From the NCBI GenBank assembly GCA_950059285.1, contig CATLTV010000024.1:1-41262 (forward strand): a stretch of DNA of 41,262 bases, read 5' to 3'. Of the stretch, positions 1 to 8,764 are shown in pieces. Position 1 is the first letter of the stretch. Every line of letters begins with the position of its first letter. A model generated the notes under the pieces. That model ran no database searches, had not been told where the DNA came from, and saw only the letters and a list, made by a program, of their open reading frames with translations. The position numbers and the translations under genes were made by a program. The DNA comes from an uncultured Pseudomonadota bacterium (GTDB taxonomy: Bacteria > Myxococcota_A > Bradymonadia > Bradymonadales > Bradymonadaceae).

Positions 1-22
1 CCCGCCCCTCCTCTCTTTCTTG

Positions 23-53
23 GCACTGTAAATTTTGTAAAAATTTACAGTGC
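23..53. terminator. Perfect hairpin, 13-bp stem
   Basis: A perfect inverted repeat lies downstream of the minus-strand TonB receptor gene. The arms are 23-35 (GCACTGTAAATTT) and 41-53, with a 5-nt loop. Its position after the stop codon fits a terminator. The outer CACTGTAAA resembles the start of the dispersed palindromic repeat next to it, so it may belong to the same repeat cluster. Confidence 0.45.
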
Positions 54-70
54 TCTCCATGATACTGAAT

Positions 71-127
71 TTTTTATCAGTGGTGTAAAACTTTTACAGT
101 GAACTGAAGGTGTAAAAGTTTTACAGG
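71..127 (-). repeat. Dispersed palindromic repeat, copy A plus a second half-copy
   Basis: Two 15-bp palindromes stand in tandem: TGTAAAACTTTTACA at 84-98 and TGTAAAAGTTTTACA at 111-125. Read on the minus strand, 71-105 matches 14024-14057 with two mismatches in the first 34 bases. Bases 81-104 are identical to 25641-25664 on the opposite strand. The stretch lies just past the stop codon of the TonB receptor gene. It could be a REP-like element, a terminator or a protein-binding site; the sequence alone does not decide. Confidence 0.6.
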
Positions 128-2530
128 TTATTTGAAGGCATCCATGTCGAGCTTGAGCGTGACCCAGAATGATCGGCCTGGTACGGGGACAAGCGAGTTT
201 TGGAAGCCCTGTGCGCGTGTGGCGCTGGTGTCATCTCCTGCGCTGGCTGACTCCGCGCCAGGGTGGAAGTAACGTGCATCGAGCAAGTTTTGAATCTGGA
301 GTCCGAGCACGGCAGGTTTGAACTTGAGCTGTGTGATGGCGTTGACGTGTGTGTAAGCGTCAAGTTTGCGGATGCCGTGTTCACGATCGGGATCGCGCAG
401 TGCATTGGCGAGATAGGGTGTGCGTGATGCAATCCAGCGTCCGTTGATGTTGACGTGTAGTAGGTCTGTGACAGGGAGGTTTATACCTGCATGAACCTTG
501 TGTGGTGCAATATCGCCAAGTTCAATCCAACGCCCTGCGTCCTGCCAGTTGCCCGAGTCAAAGTGGTATCGCCATGAGGATTGTGAATGCGTAAAGGAGT
601 AGTGTGCATAGACGTTTATGTCGTTTGAGGAGCGCATGAGGTTGGGGATATCATGACTGAGTTTGAGCTCTGTTCCCACCACACGACGTTGACCTGTGTT
701 GAGGGCGGCCTCGGCGATGACGTTGTTGTACATGGCATAGTAGGCCGAGATGTCAGAGCGGAAATTACCAAGTCTCAGCAGGTGATTGAGCTCAAAGTTG
801 TTGACCGTTTCAGGTTGCAACAAGGGGTTGGCGTTGCGGCCTTGCCAGCCGCCAAAGAGTTGAACAGGGGCGGGCTCCTGGAATGCTCGGCCATAGAGCA
901 GTTTGAGCGCTGCGGCATCAATGCCCTTGACGTACTTGGACCATTTGAAGATGGCCGCTAGCCGTGGGTTTGTGGATGAACCGTAAAGTGAGTTGATGTC
1001 GTGGCGTAAGCCTGCGTTGAATGTCCATGCGGGGAGATTAACGGTGGTTTGCACGTAACCACCGATGTCATCGGTCAAGATCTTGTTGTCATCGGGCATC
1101 ACCGAGGGTGTTTCGGCGGGGGTCTCGTAGGTGTCGCTTGAGGAGTGATAAATGGCTTCGCCATAGCCTTCAGGGCCTCCATTTGGATCGGCTGATGCGC
1201 TGTAAACTCCCCAGTAGCCGTTGATGGCGTAGGCGCGTGTGAGATCTTTTCGCTCGTACTTCAAGCCACCTGAGACGTCGACATGATCAGACAGCGTCCA
1301 GTTTAGATCCTGTTTGAAGAGTGTGGCGTCGTTGTCAGATAGCCAGGATGTGTGGCTGACATAAGAGTATTCCTCCTGGCCCTCTTGCCAGTCTGGTGTG
1401 GCCTCGGTCCAGTTCCCCATGATATCACTTTCTCGCCAGCTCAGGAACGTGGTCAGTGAGAGGTTCGTGTTGAAAGCATGGTTGTGTTCGGCCCAAACCT
1501 GGCGAGAGGTCAGCGTCCAGAATGCGTTGTTCTGGACGTGATCTGCGGCATAATAAGGTCCGTAGGCCTCCTTTCGTCGCCAGCTCATGATGCCAAATTG
1601 AAGGTTCTTGTAATTGAGTTTTACCTCATAGGCGTGATCGTCTGTAGGATCAAAGTACTGTCCATGAGGTACGCCTGCGTTCTGAATACCAGGGTTATAG
1701 TCAGGATCGTTGGGAGAGCCGTGGGGGATGAGCGGTCCCCAGATGGTGTCACTGCTGTAGGTGTCGTTCTCAAGCCAGACCCCCTGACCCGAGAGGTCAG
1801 CTTCATCGCTCCGAAAGAGTCTACCTGTGATGGAGAACGAGAGGTCGCCATATTTTCCCAGAACGTTTCCATCGACACCCCGGGAGTTCCAGCTTCCAGC
1901 GAGTAAATCGATGTGTGTACGCACGCCGTCCTGAGTCAGGCCACGCGCATCTTTGGTGATGACGTTGATGACCCCCAGAAAGGCGTTTGGGCCATACACC
2001 GCAGCGGCAGGACCATACAATACTTCGATGCGCGCAATGTTTGATATGGGATACTGGCGACTGATCGCGGCCTGGTGGGACCAGAGGTTGTTATCGACCT
2101 TGCCATCGATCATGAGCAAGGTGCGCTGTGTCCACGGTGTGCGGTAGCCACGCTGGTAGGCGAGCATGTACTGGGTGCCGTTGACCAGACTGACATCAAA
2201 ACCTGGGAGGTCCTGGATGACTTCAGCGAGGTTGTTGTAGCCACGATCCTTCATCTGTTGAGCAGTGATCACGACCACCGATGCAGGTGCATCAATCAGG
2301 TCCTGATCGCGTCTGGTGGCAGTGACCACTCTGGTGTCGAGGAAGCCACCAAGATCAATCTGGTTCAGGATCTCTTCGGGGGATGCGGGAGGTGCCTCGG
2401 CCTCTGATGCAGGTGTACGCGTGCTTGTGTCAGGTTTATTTTGAGCGATGACAGGATGTACAACGGTAAGCAAGAGCAGGTGTGCAAGTGAGAGAGTGAG
2501 TAGCCGTTGTGATATGTGAAGTGGTGTCAT
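128..2530 (-). CDS. TonB-dependent outer-membrane receptor
   Basis: This is an outer-membrane active-transport channel powered by TonB/ExbBD; the substrate cannot be read from sequence (siderophore, cobalamin or other). I take the ATG at 2530 (800 aa) because it opens directly on a signal peptide (MTPLHISQRLL, hydrophobic core, cleavage after VIA). The frame stays open upstream to 2707, but that extension lacks signal-peptide character. The plug domain follows, with VVTATRRDQDLIDAPASV, then DLPGFDVSLVNG and RIEVLYGPAAAVYGPNAF, all typical of plugs. The remainder is an aromatic-rich beta barrel. Near the C-terminus, NLLDARYFHPG matches the usual TonB-receptor closing motif. No clear Shine-Dalgarno sequence precedes the start. 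The gene stands alone, with palindromic hairpins on both sides. Confidence 0.92.
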   Translation of the reverse strand: MTPLHISQRLLTLSLAHLLLLTVVHPVIAQNKPDTSTRTPASEAEAPPASPEEILNQIDLGGFLDTRVVTATRRDQDLIDAPASVVVITAQQMKDRGYNNLAEVIQDLPGFDVSLVNGTQYMLAYQRGYRTPWTQRTLLMIDGKVDNNLWSHQAAISRQYPISNIARIEVLYGPAAAVYGPNAFLGVINVITKDARGLTQDGVRTHIDLLAGSWNSRGVDGNVLGKYGDLSFSITGRLFRSDEADLSGQGVWLENDTYSSDTIWGPLIPHGSPNDPDYNPGIQNAGVPHGQYFDPTDDHAYEVKLNYKNLQFGIMSWRRKEAYGPYYAADHVQNNAFWTLTSRQVWAEHNHAFNTNLSLTTFLSWRESDIMGNWTEATPDWQEGQEEYSYVSHTSWLSDNDATLFKQDLNWTLSDHVDVSGGLKYERKDLTRAYAINGYWGVYSASADPNGGPEGYGEAIYHSSSDTYETPAETPSVMPDDNKILTDDIGGYVQTTVNLPAWTFNAGLRHDINSLYGSSTNPRLAAIFKWSKYVKGIDAAALKLLYGRAFQEPAPVQLFGGWQGRNANPLLQPETVNNFELNHLLRLGNFRSDISAYYAMYNNVIAEAALNTGQRRVVGTELKLSHDIPNLMRSSNDINVYAHYSFTHSQSSWRYHFDSGNWQDAGRWIELGDIAPHKVHAGINLPVTDLLHVNINGRWIASRTPYLANALRDPDREHGIRKLDAYTHVNAITQLKFKPAVLGLQIQNLLDARYFHPGAESASAGDDTSATRAQGFQNSLVPVPGRSFWVTLKLDMDAFK

Positions 2531-2711
2531 GTGCAGGGTTAAGTCTTGTGGGTTTGGCACGTGATGGGCAGCAAAGCTCTGGACGTGTGAACCCCAAAGC
2601 GATGAGGTCGTCACACGAGGTCGTGGTCCAAAAGAGTCTTCCTTGACGGCATCTTTTACCCCTTGAAGAAAGGAGTGAAACGCATTCTTGATCGTGTGTA
2701 TGATCATATAC

Positions 2712-2749
2712 CAAAGTCGAAAGAATTGCCCACAATCCTTTCGACTTTG
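2712..2749. terminator. Hairpin, 12-bp perfect stem extended to about 16 bp
   Basis: The arms CAAAGTCGAAAG (2712-2723) and CTTTCGACTTTG (2738-2749) pair perfectly. Inside them ATTG/CAAT continues the stem after one mismatch. It lies downstream of the lipoprotein gene ending at 2834 and upstream of the TonB receptor, both on the minus strand. A terminator between the two genes fits best. No long T tract follows, so an operator for the receptor gene is also possible. Confidence 0.5.
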
Positions 2750-2833
2750 AACCCACTATTTGGTTCAGGTTCTGTTGACCTGAGCACCAGTCCCCTCATG
2801 TCATTGTGTCTTCGCTCTACTTGGTCTGCCCAC

Positions 2834-3994
2834 CTAGCGCGCGATATTTTCCTGGATTTTTTTATTTTTGTAGACAATGCGGTGGTGAATGCCACCAGCC
2901 CCATCGCTCTTGAGCGAGTGAATGACCTTGGCATCTCCCATGGTCCAGACACTACCAAAGACCACGTCTCCGAGGAGGACAGCATCAGCCCACATGGTCT
3001 GGTCCGATTTATGGCGATCGTTGGACCAGATTGTGGCGCGTTGCAAAGGTTCGCCATAGTTTGCAGTGATGGATTTATCGACACGGATGAAGTCATCAAG
3101 ATAGCTGCGAGCATCCTCATGCGTGTTGTGAAAGACAAACATCACTTGTGTGAGCTTCTCAAAGGTAAAGTGGTAGACCAGAGCCCCTGGAATACCTTCC
3201 ATGGATGCCTGATACGCGATGAGCTGTGGTGTGGCGCGCACAGGTTCGCCCTGGCTTTGCTTGATCTCATCACGAGGTGTGCCCCATGAAAAACCTGCGA
3301 TCTGGGTAGATGGTGCGTTGAATATGGTGAACTCTGTCGGGGTTGGCGCTTGATCGGGTGTCTCTTTGGGTGGTTGTGTTTCAGGAACAGTTGAGAGCGC
3401 CACATCTGTACGATCCTTCGTTGGCGGTGCTTTACCCTGGAGCGGTTTGGCCGAGGCGATGACCGCCTGATAAGACGTGCGAGCTTCCTGATAATGTTCT
3501 TCCAAAAAGCGCCCATAAATAAAGTAGACCGCGTCCGAGGTCATGAATGTCATACCCTCAATGATGATAGGTTCGGCACCAGATTCTCCCTTCAAGAGGG
3601 TACGCAAGCCCTCGACGCCATTGGCCCAGGAGATCGATTCTTCTGTAAATGTATATGCGCCTGATTCGCCACGAATGCGTTCCACGAGCAGGTTATGCAA
3701 ATTGGAGAGGTACAGGGATGTGTCATCTACAGTGCTGACATCAAGAGGAATCTGGCCAATCAGGATACGTGATGTGTCATCAGCGCTCGTGAGTTGTGCC
3801 TGATACAGGTTCTCGTTGTGTTGCTCCTGAGCAACACGCCACCCATGAGGAACCTGAACAAAACCTGCAATGGTGTCAGAAAGGCCCACGTGTGAGTCTA
3901 CTTCCGTGTTTGAAGTGGGTGTTTTACAGCCATACGCCATGATGATGCAGGTCAATATGCAGGCGTAATTTATGAGTGGTTGAGTGTTCTTCAT
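2834..3994 (-). CDS. Predicted lipoprotein, unknown function
   Basis: The family is not recognised. The ATG at 3994 gives 386 aa starting MKNTQPLINY, with a hydrophobic core and lipobox IMAYGC, so a lipid-anchored envelope protein is predicted. The mature part looks globular. There is a Pro/Thr-rich linker (APPTKDRTDVALS onwards) at roughly residues 190-215. A C-terminal module then begins TQIAGFSWGTPRDEIKQSQGEP, a pattern resembling short periplasmic or lipoprotein modules that start AGFxWGTPxxEI. The last residues are basic. It is monocistronic, with a hairpin at 2712-2749 downstream. A TTG one codon upstream (3997) is a weaker start. Confidence 0.8.
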   Translation of the reverse strand: MKNTQPLINYACILTCIIMAYGCKTPTSNTEVDSHVGLSDTIAGFVQVPHGWRVAQEQHNENLYQAQLTSADDTSRILIGQIPLDVSTVDDTSLYLSNLHNLLVERIRGESGAYTFTEESISWANGVEGLRTLLKGESGAEPIIIEGMTFMTSDAVYFIYGRFLEEHYQEARTSYQAVIASAKPLQGKAPPTKDRTDVALSTVPETQPPKETPDQAPTPTEFTIFNAPSTQIAGFSWGTPRDEIKQSQGEPVRATPQLIAYQASMEGIPGALVYHFTFEKLTQVMFVFHNTHEDARSYLDDFIRVDKSITANYGEPLQRATIWSNDRHKSDQTMWADAVLLGDVVFGSVWTMGDAKVIHSLKSDGAGGIHHRIVYKNKKIQENIAR

Positions 3995-4119
3995 CAAATC
4001 ATGTTCTCATATCTTCAATGGGGTTCGAAGAGCAGGCAAGAGAATGAGTGCGCTATATCGTCACGTTCTATCATTGTATTATAGGGACAAGACACAGAGT
4101 AATATAAGTACAGATCTTC

Positions 4120-4181
4120 ACCAGCAAACTAGAGAGCGCGAGGTCATGTGCACATGACCTCGCGCTCTCTAGTTTGCTGGT
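4120..4181. terminator. 62-bp perfect palindrome, no loop
   Basis: Bases 4120-4150 are the exact reverse complement of 4151-4181, a stem of 31 bp per arm centred on GTGCAC. It begins 15 bases past the stop codon of the protein kinase gene (minus strand). There is no T tract at either edge. The position fits a transcription terminator or processing hairpin, and the perfection of the repeat is unusual. Confidence 0.7.
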
Positions 4182-4196
4182 TGGATATGCGAAAAG

Positions 4197-5873
4197 TCAG
4201 GGCTCTTCACTCAGTGCTTTTAAATCGTCGTCAAGCTTCTGATCATTGGGGTCGACGGTCTTGAACCCATCAAGGTAAGAGCCTTTGCCCGACTTCTTCT
4301 GTGTGGGTGCGCCCGCATCGAAGGTGTGCATATCAGGTGCATGTGTTTCAGGTTTGGTGGGTGTTGTTTTTGGCGACTTCTTACGCGCAGAGGTTTTGCG
4401 TGTTGCTGATGTGATGACATCCAGTGTGCGTGGTTGTTTGGGGGGATCAGTGTTGTTGGTCGTGGTGCCAAAGTCAACAGCAGGTGGTGCTGCTGTGACC
4501 TCGACGGGAGATGATGTGATTTGTTTTGTGACAGGCTCAGGTGGCGCGTCAGATGGTGTGGTGAGTGAAGTTGTGGAATCTGGAGTTTGCACAGGCGTGT
4601 TGGTGCTCTCTTCAGCAGAATTTGAGCGTTGATATGCGAGCATTGCAATGAGCGCAATCAGCGAGGCGGCTGTGAGTGTTGCGCTGATTGCAATGCTTCT
4701 GTTTTTCTTTAATTTCTCCTTCTCAAGGCGCTGCAAACGCTCTGAAAGTTCTTCAAACTCCTGCGTTGATATTCTGGCGTTGCTGTCATCGGTGATCTCG
4801 TCGTCTGGAATCTCCCGTGCCACGGCGTCTGTGCTTACCTCGGGATCGGTGATGGGCGTATCATGCTCAGCCTCCATGGATGAGATGCGGTGCGGTGGCG
4901 TGGTGTTTCTGGATTCAAGGATGTACTGACCTGAGGAGCTTGCGGATGCAGGCGAGACTTTAATATCTCCCTCACCCACATCACCAAAAGGAATGACGAG
5001 GCCGCTTTCGTCGATGGGACGCTCAAAGAGGTCGAGGTGGAGTTTTGCCAGATCGTTGAGCAACGCTTGACAGTTTTGATACCTGTAGCGTGGATTTTTC
5101 TTCAGGCATTTGTCGATAATATGTGAGAAAGCCTCGCTGATTTCGGCGCGTTGTTCGTGTGCTCGGGGTGGCGTCTCGTTGACATGCGCGTAGGCCAGGG
5201 CGTAGGTGTCACCGTTTGTTTCAAAAGGAAGGCTTCCCACGAGAAGTTCATAAAGAGTGACACCAATCTGGTAAATATCGGTGGCTGGTGAGAGCGTCCT
5301 GCTCTTGATTTGTTCGGGCGCCATGTAAGCAGGAGTACCCCGAACCTCTGTGCCACGTTCGAGGAGTTTGTCGAACTTACGCGAGAGGCCAAAGTCAATC
5401 AGACGCAAAAGACCATCGGACTGGAGTATGATGTTGGCAGGCTTCAGGTCGCGGTGCAGATAGTTCATGTGGTGCAAGTAGCCCACAACACAGGTGAGCT
5501 GAATTGCAATGTACAGTGTTTCATCTTCGGGCAAATGCGAGCGTTGCTTGAGCACACGTTCAAGGGGCTCACTATGGATAAACTCCTGGATCATGGCCAC
5601 GCCTTCAGGGGCCTCCACCACATCAAAGACCCGTACGAGATTCTTGTGCGACAGCTCCGCAAGTGATCTTGCTTCAGTCAGAAAGAGCTCTGTGGCAGAG
5701 GAGCTTTGTTGTAATGCAGCGCTGAGCTGTTTGATAGCGACCTCACGGTTGAGGGTCTTATCAAGCGCTTTGATCACTGTTCCCATCCCACCATGACCAA
5801 GAATTTCCAGCGCTTCATAACGCGAGGTTAAATTCTTGGTAAGGATATGTTCCAGTGTATGTTTTGTACTCAC
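4197..5873 (-). CDS. Hanks-type serine/threonine protein kinase, single-pass membrane protein
   Basis: This is a PknB-like Ser/Thr kinase of 558 aa. The kinase domain spans roughly residues 15-280. It shows the glycine loop ILGHGGMGTV, the catalytic lysine in VAIKQL, HRDLKPAN, DFGLSR and the activation segment end GTPAYMAPEQ, so it should be active. A juxtamembrane region ends in a short charged helix (LSERLQRLEKEKLKKNR). One membrane helix follows at about residues 390-412. The tail after it is rich in Thr, Pro and Lys, would be periplasmic, and has no sensor domain I can name. The start is GTG, supported by AGGA about 8 nt upstream. The gene is monocistronic, with a long palindrome just downstream. 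The partner substrates are unknown. Confidence 0.93.
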   Translation of the reverse strand: MSTKHTLEHILTKNLTSRYEALEILGHGGMGTVIKALDKTLNREVAIKQLSAALQQSSSATELFLTEARSLAELSHKNLVRVFDVVEAPEGVAMIQEFIHSEPLERVLKQRSHLPEDETLYIAIQLTCVVGYLHHMNYLHRDLKPANIILQSDGLLRLIDFGLSRKFDKLLERGTEVRGTPAYMAPEQIKSRTLSPATDIYQIGVTLYELLVGSLPFETNGDTYALAYAHVNETPPRAHEQRAEISEAFSHIIDKCLKKNPRYRYQNCQALLNDLAKLHLDLFERPIDESGLVIPFGDVGEGDIKVSPASASSSGQYILESRNTTPPHRISSMEAEHDTPITDPEVSTDAVAREIPDDEITDDSNARISTQEFEELSERLQRLEKEKLKKNRSIAISATLTAASLIALIAMLAYQRSNSAEESTNTPVQTPDSTTSLTTPSDAPPEPVTKQITSSPVEVTAAPPAVDFGTTTNNTDPPKQPRTLDVITSATRKTSARKKSPKTTPTKPETHAPDMHTFDAGAPTQKKSGKGSYLDGFKTVDPNDQKLDDDLKALSEEP

Positions 5874-6576
5874 ACTCTATCCTGCATCGACGATCGATGA
5901 ACTTATCTTTACGTTCTACATCCTGTATCTTACTCGATGTAACAAAAAAATCCACACAAGGATGCGCTCTTGAATCATATACTCAAGATTGTACCACGGT
6001 TTAGATACGTTCTCAGTCCTCATACAGGTGAAGAAAGTTGTCGATTAAAAAGTTTGAGACGACATCTTCGGGTAGCACGCCTGCACACTCAGGGATGGTG
6101 CTCTTTGTCAGCGCCAGTCCATATGTGGCCACATCGCCAATACATGCCGAGCGCTGCTCCTCACGCGTGTGCATATCAACAAAGCGAGTATCAGGATTGT
6201 TCGGGCAGGGTCAAAACAGAGTTTTTGGTGTTCTTGATGGTGTTTCTGTGATTTTGGTCGGTCAAAAGCCTGAAAACGCATATTTCGACCGACAAGCGAC
6301 GCTATTGTCAGACACAGGTGTTGGTATGGATCGAATCGATATTTTTCATTACAGAGCAAACTGTGAATCCAATGTTGGAGTCTCGTCTGAAAAATGACCA
6401 TGAATAAGGAGGGGCTTATGTCGTGTCATGTGATGTATAGCCCTTTGAGGTCAAATCAGGAGAGATGATATAGTTTTAACGTTTTATTGAAAATTATGCA
6501 TGTATTTTCAATTATGATTGAACTTTATATTTAAAATGATGCATTAATTTGTGTTTTAGTCTTGTATTAAAAATGA
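5874..6576. other. Gene-poor stretch, about 700 bp
   Basis: No convincing full-length gene lies here. Apart from the possible remnant at 6013-6174, the open frames on either strand show no recognisable domain and no consistent codon pattern. Bases 6470-6576 are very AT-rich and could hold a promoter, but no clean -35/-10 pair was found. A partial inverted repeat (GTCGGTC near 6260, GACCGAC near 6290) is present. Confidence 0.5.
6013..6174 (-). pseudogene. Possible 3' remnant of a gene, 53 codons
   Basis: On the minus strand a frame open from an ATG at 6174 to a TGA at 6013-6015 encodes 53 aa (MHTREEQRSACIGDVATYGL, continuing to an acidic end LYED). Its residue mix and codon choice look like real protein, unlike neighbouring frames. 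The frame is closed by a stop about 12 codons upstream of the ATG, no good ribosome binding site precedes it, and the upstream bases do not continue the protein in another frame. It is most likely the tail of a decayed gene, or less likely a small real gene. The family is unknown. Confidence 0.3.
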
Positions 6577-6641
6577 TGTAAAACCATAGAGATGGGGCGA
6601 ATTTTGCGCAGCAAAATTCGCCCCATCTCTATGGTTTTACA
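6577..6641. terminator. Perfect hairpin, 31-bp stem, 3-nt loop
   Basis: The left arm 6577-6607 and right arm 6611-6641 are exact reverse complements around the loop GCA. The outer ends are TGTAAAACC and GGTTTTACA. It lies 18 bases past the stop of the minus-strand endonuclease III-like gene, so it should end that transcript. The arm ends provide short A and T runs but no long T tail. Confidence 0.72.
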
Positions 6642-6659
6642 CATGAATTTTATGAAGAC

Positions 6660-7352
6660 CTAACGCACATGGGCGCAGCAGTTTTTGAGGGGACAGCCCT
6701 GGCAGCCTGGATTTTTTGGTGTACACAGGGCCTTGCCGTGTTCAATCAGGACGGTGTGAAAAGCGTCGTGTTCGCCGTCGGGGATGTGTGGCAACACAGC
6801 ATCGTGAGCGGCCTGGCTGGACATGGTTTCGGAGCCCCAACCAAGGCGCTGACAGATGCGCAGGATACGTGTGCTCATGGAGAAGAAGGGCATGTTGGCG
6901 GCTCGCATCAGGACAAAGGTCGCAGTCTTTGGGCCAATACCCTCCATCTTAATCAGGATCGTGTAAGCATCCTCTGGAGACTCATCATGCAGGTCTTCAA
7001 GGCTGTAACACCCATAACGGTTGTATGTATCAAGGAGCATCTTCTGGATGCGCCTTGCCTTGATTTCGGCCAACCCTCCGACCTTGATGGCATCCTGGAT
7101 GTCGGAGGTTGGCGCGAGCGCGATGTGTTCCCAGTCAGCGTCATAACGAGAGAGCAAGGTGTCGAACGCCTGTGTGAAGTTCTTGCGATTGGTCGCCTGT
7201 GAGAGCAGTGCCTCAATGAGTGTGGCGAGTATATCGTCGGCGTCTTCATCGACCTCAGGACGTCCGTAATGGTCGTAGAGTGCGAGCATGACATCCTGAA
7301 CACTGGGATTCAAATTTTTTATATTCTTTATAGTTTTGTTCTTCTTATTCAA
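6660..7352 (-). CDS. Endonuclease III-like HhH-GPD protein with Asp-to-Ser change at the catalytic site
   Basis: This is an Nth-family DNA glycosylase fold of 230 aa from a TTG at 7352, or 209 aa from an ATG at 7289. The latter has AGGA 5 nt upstream and is close to the usual length of about 211 aa. LLSQATN at 49-55 is the Nth-type Gln region. The helix-hairpin-helix is MEGIGPKTATFVL, with the Schiff-base Lys at K142. The 4Fe-4S loop is intact: C210-X6-C217-X2-C220-X5-C226. The Nth motif VDTH reads MSTR here, so the general-base Asp (D138 in E. coli Nth) is Ser160. The TTG start is 5 nt past the stop of the upstream lipoprotein gene, which suggests cotranscription. It may bind damaged DNA without normal cleavage, or may use altered chemistry. 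Confidence 0.85.
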   Translation of the reverse strand: MNKKNKTIKNIKNLNPSVQDVMLALYDHYGRPEVDEDADDILATLIEALLSQATNRKNFTQAFDTLLSRYDADWEHIALAPTSDIQDAIKVGGLAEIKARRIQKMLLDTYNRYGCYSLEDLHDESPEDAYTILIKMEGIGPKTATFVLMRAANMPFFSMSTRILRICQRLGWGSETMSSQAAHDAVLPHIPDGEHDAFHTVLIEHGKALCTPKNPGCQGCPLKNCCAHVR

Positions 7353-7357
7353 CGTGG

Positions 7358-8764
7358 CTACTTACTATAGGTGAAGATGCATCGCGATAATGGGACGGCG
7401 ATATCAGCCAGGACATAGAGGTAATAGTCTTCGCCTGACTGGAGAGCTTCTGGAGGTGTGTCCTGTGAATCAGGCACGCTCTGGGATACGCCATCTTTAT
7501 CCTCGGGGACAACCCCATACTGAACCTGATTGCTCTTGAGCACCTGGCCGTCAAGGGCGACATCGATTCTCCATAACGTGCCCTCGGGCTTGTCGAGGTT
7601 AGGAGGTACGCCTGGATTCTCACTGCCTGCCTTGAGCACATAGATATAACGCGCGGCGCCTCCTTCCCATGTGATGAGACCATCACTACCAATGCCTTCG
7701 CCATTTTCACAACGACCAGGCTCGTATTCAAGCTGGGCACCGATGGGACCAGCCGTGTATTTTATGCCCTCAAAGTCTTCCTTGCCAAGACCTCGGTGGG
7801 CGAGCTCGTTTTCAAAGAATGCGACCATACGGGCGGGATCGGTGGAGGGAATGCCCGAGTTGATGCGGTCAAAGTAGTTGTTCTCCTCGGGAGGATAGGC
7901 ACCAAGTTCGCGGCTAGGGATGTAGTTTGCGCCCACGGCAAGCCCCGAATCGTAGAATGTATCCATGAAGTTTCCAGGCGCCTCGACGTACCAGTTTGAT
8001 GGGCCTTGTGGGGTGATTTCGGAGGAGTGACAGCAGATACAACCGCTTGATTCGATTTGTGATTTTACCCAGTTTAGCTCGGTCACATACGCGGGGTCCT
8101 GGAGGCGTTCATCATCAACATCTGCGCGTGCCATGTTGGGGGGAGCAGGATAATAAGGGCGTTGCGTGAGTACGGCTTCGCAGGAGGCGTAGTCATTGAA
8201 TTTACGTCCTTCTTCGGTCGCGCCGCTGATCATATTCCAGGTGCATACGTCGCCATTTTCGCTTTGCCCTGGAGGTTCGCCTGGCAGAGGTTCCTTGCAG
8301 GTGAGCGTGGGTGGCGTGAAGATTGTACCTGTGTATCCTTCATCATCGACGATGTCCTTGCCGCCGCACACGCTGCCATCAACCCAGGCACCGCCGCCAA
8401 AGAGCTCGCAGCCCCTTTTGTTGGTGTTGCACTCCTTGCTGTCAGTGGAGTTGACAAGGACGCGTTGCACCTCCTGAGTGCCACCATCAAGGATACATGC
8501 GCCAAGGGTGTTGTTCTTGTCACAGGGTTCACCGATGGAGAGGGTGCCATTGGAGTCGTTGCAGGTTGTTTCCATGGATGAGGAGGTCCAGGCCTCACCG
8601 AGGTATTCGCTGCACTCCTGAAGGTCGGTGAACTTGCTGGTGTAGATACAGTGACCTGCGACAATCTCGGGCACTTCCGTGCTACGGTCTCCTCCACAGG
8701 CCATCAGGCTCATGGAAGTGGTCAGAGTGAGCAGGCTACCAAGGACAATATTGTATTGAGGCAT
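7358..8764 (-). CDS. Cys-rich lipoprotein with a CXXCH motif
   Basis: This is a 468-aa secreted lipoprotein. The ATG at 8764 has AAGGTG about 6 nt upstream and begins MPQYNIVLGSL, with lipobox LMACGG. The N-terminal half holds several Cys-containing segments (HCIYTSKFTDLQEC, ECNTNKRGCELFGG), probably disulphide-bonded. At 242-246 the protein has CICCH, which matches the c-type haem attachment motif CXXCH, in a stretch that resembles a minimal cytochrome (WVKSQIESSGCICCHSSEI). Covalent haem is therefore possible but not proven, since a lone CXXCH can occur by chance in a Cys-rich protein. The C-terminal third looks like a beta-rich domain. It lies directly upstream of the endonuclease III-like gene. 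The family is otherwise unknown. Confidence 0.82.
   Translation of the reverse strand: MPQYNIVLGSLLTLTTSMSLMACGGDRSTEVPEIVAGHCIYTSKFTDLQECSEYLGEAWTSSSMETTCNDSNGTLSIGEPCDKNNTLGACILDGGTQEVQRVLVNSTDSKECNTNKRGCELFGGGAWVDGSVCGGKDIVDDEGYTGTIFTPPTLTCKEPLPGEPPGQSENGDVCTWNMISGATEEGRKFNDYASCEAVLTQRPYYPAPPNMARADVDDERLQDPAYVTELNWVKSQIESSGCICCHSSEITPQGPSNWYVEAPGNFMDTFYDSGLAVGANYIPSRELGAYPPEENNYFDRINSGIPSTDPARMVAFFENELAHRGLGKEDFEGIKYTAGPIGAQLEYEPGRCENGEGIGSDGLITWEGGAARYIYVLKAGSENPGVPPNLDKPEGTLWRIDVALDGQVLKSNQVQYGVVPEDKDGVSQSVPDSQDTPPEALQSGEDYYLYVLADIAVPLSRCIFTYSK

Noticed and set aside
84-125. Tandem TGTAAAA-N-TTTTACA palindromes as operators of a named regulator such as BirA or NrdR
   Set aside because: The core does not match those consensus sites, and the copies lie at 3' ends rather than in promoters.
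5970-6401. Open frames of about 90-120 codons on both strands
   Set aside because: Residue composition and codon use look random, no start is supported by a ribosome binding site, and the frames overlap each other.
6418-6468. 16-codon frame with a strong AAGGAGGGG upstream
   Set aside because: It is too short to judge; no conserved feature, and it sits in a stretch with no other coding sign.
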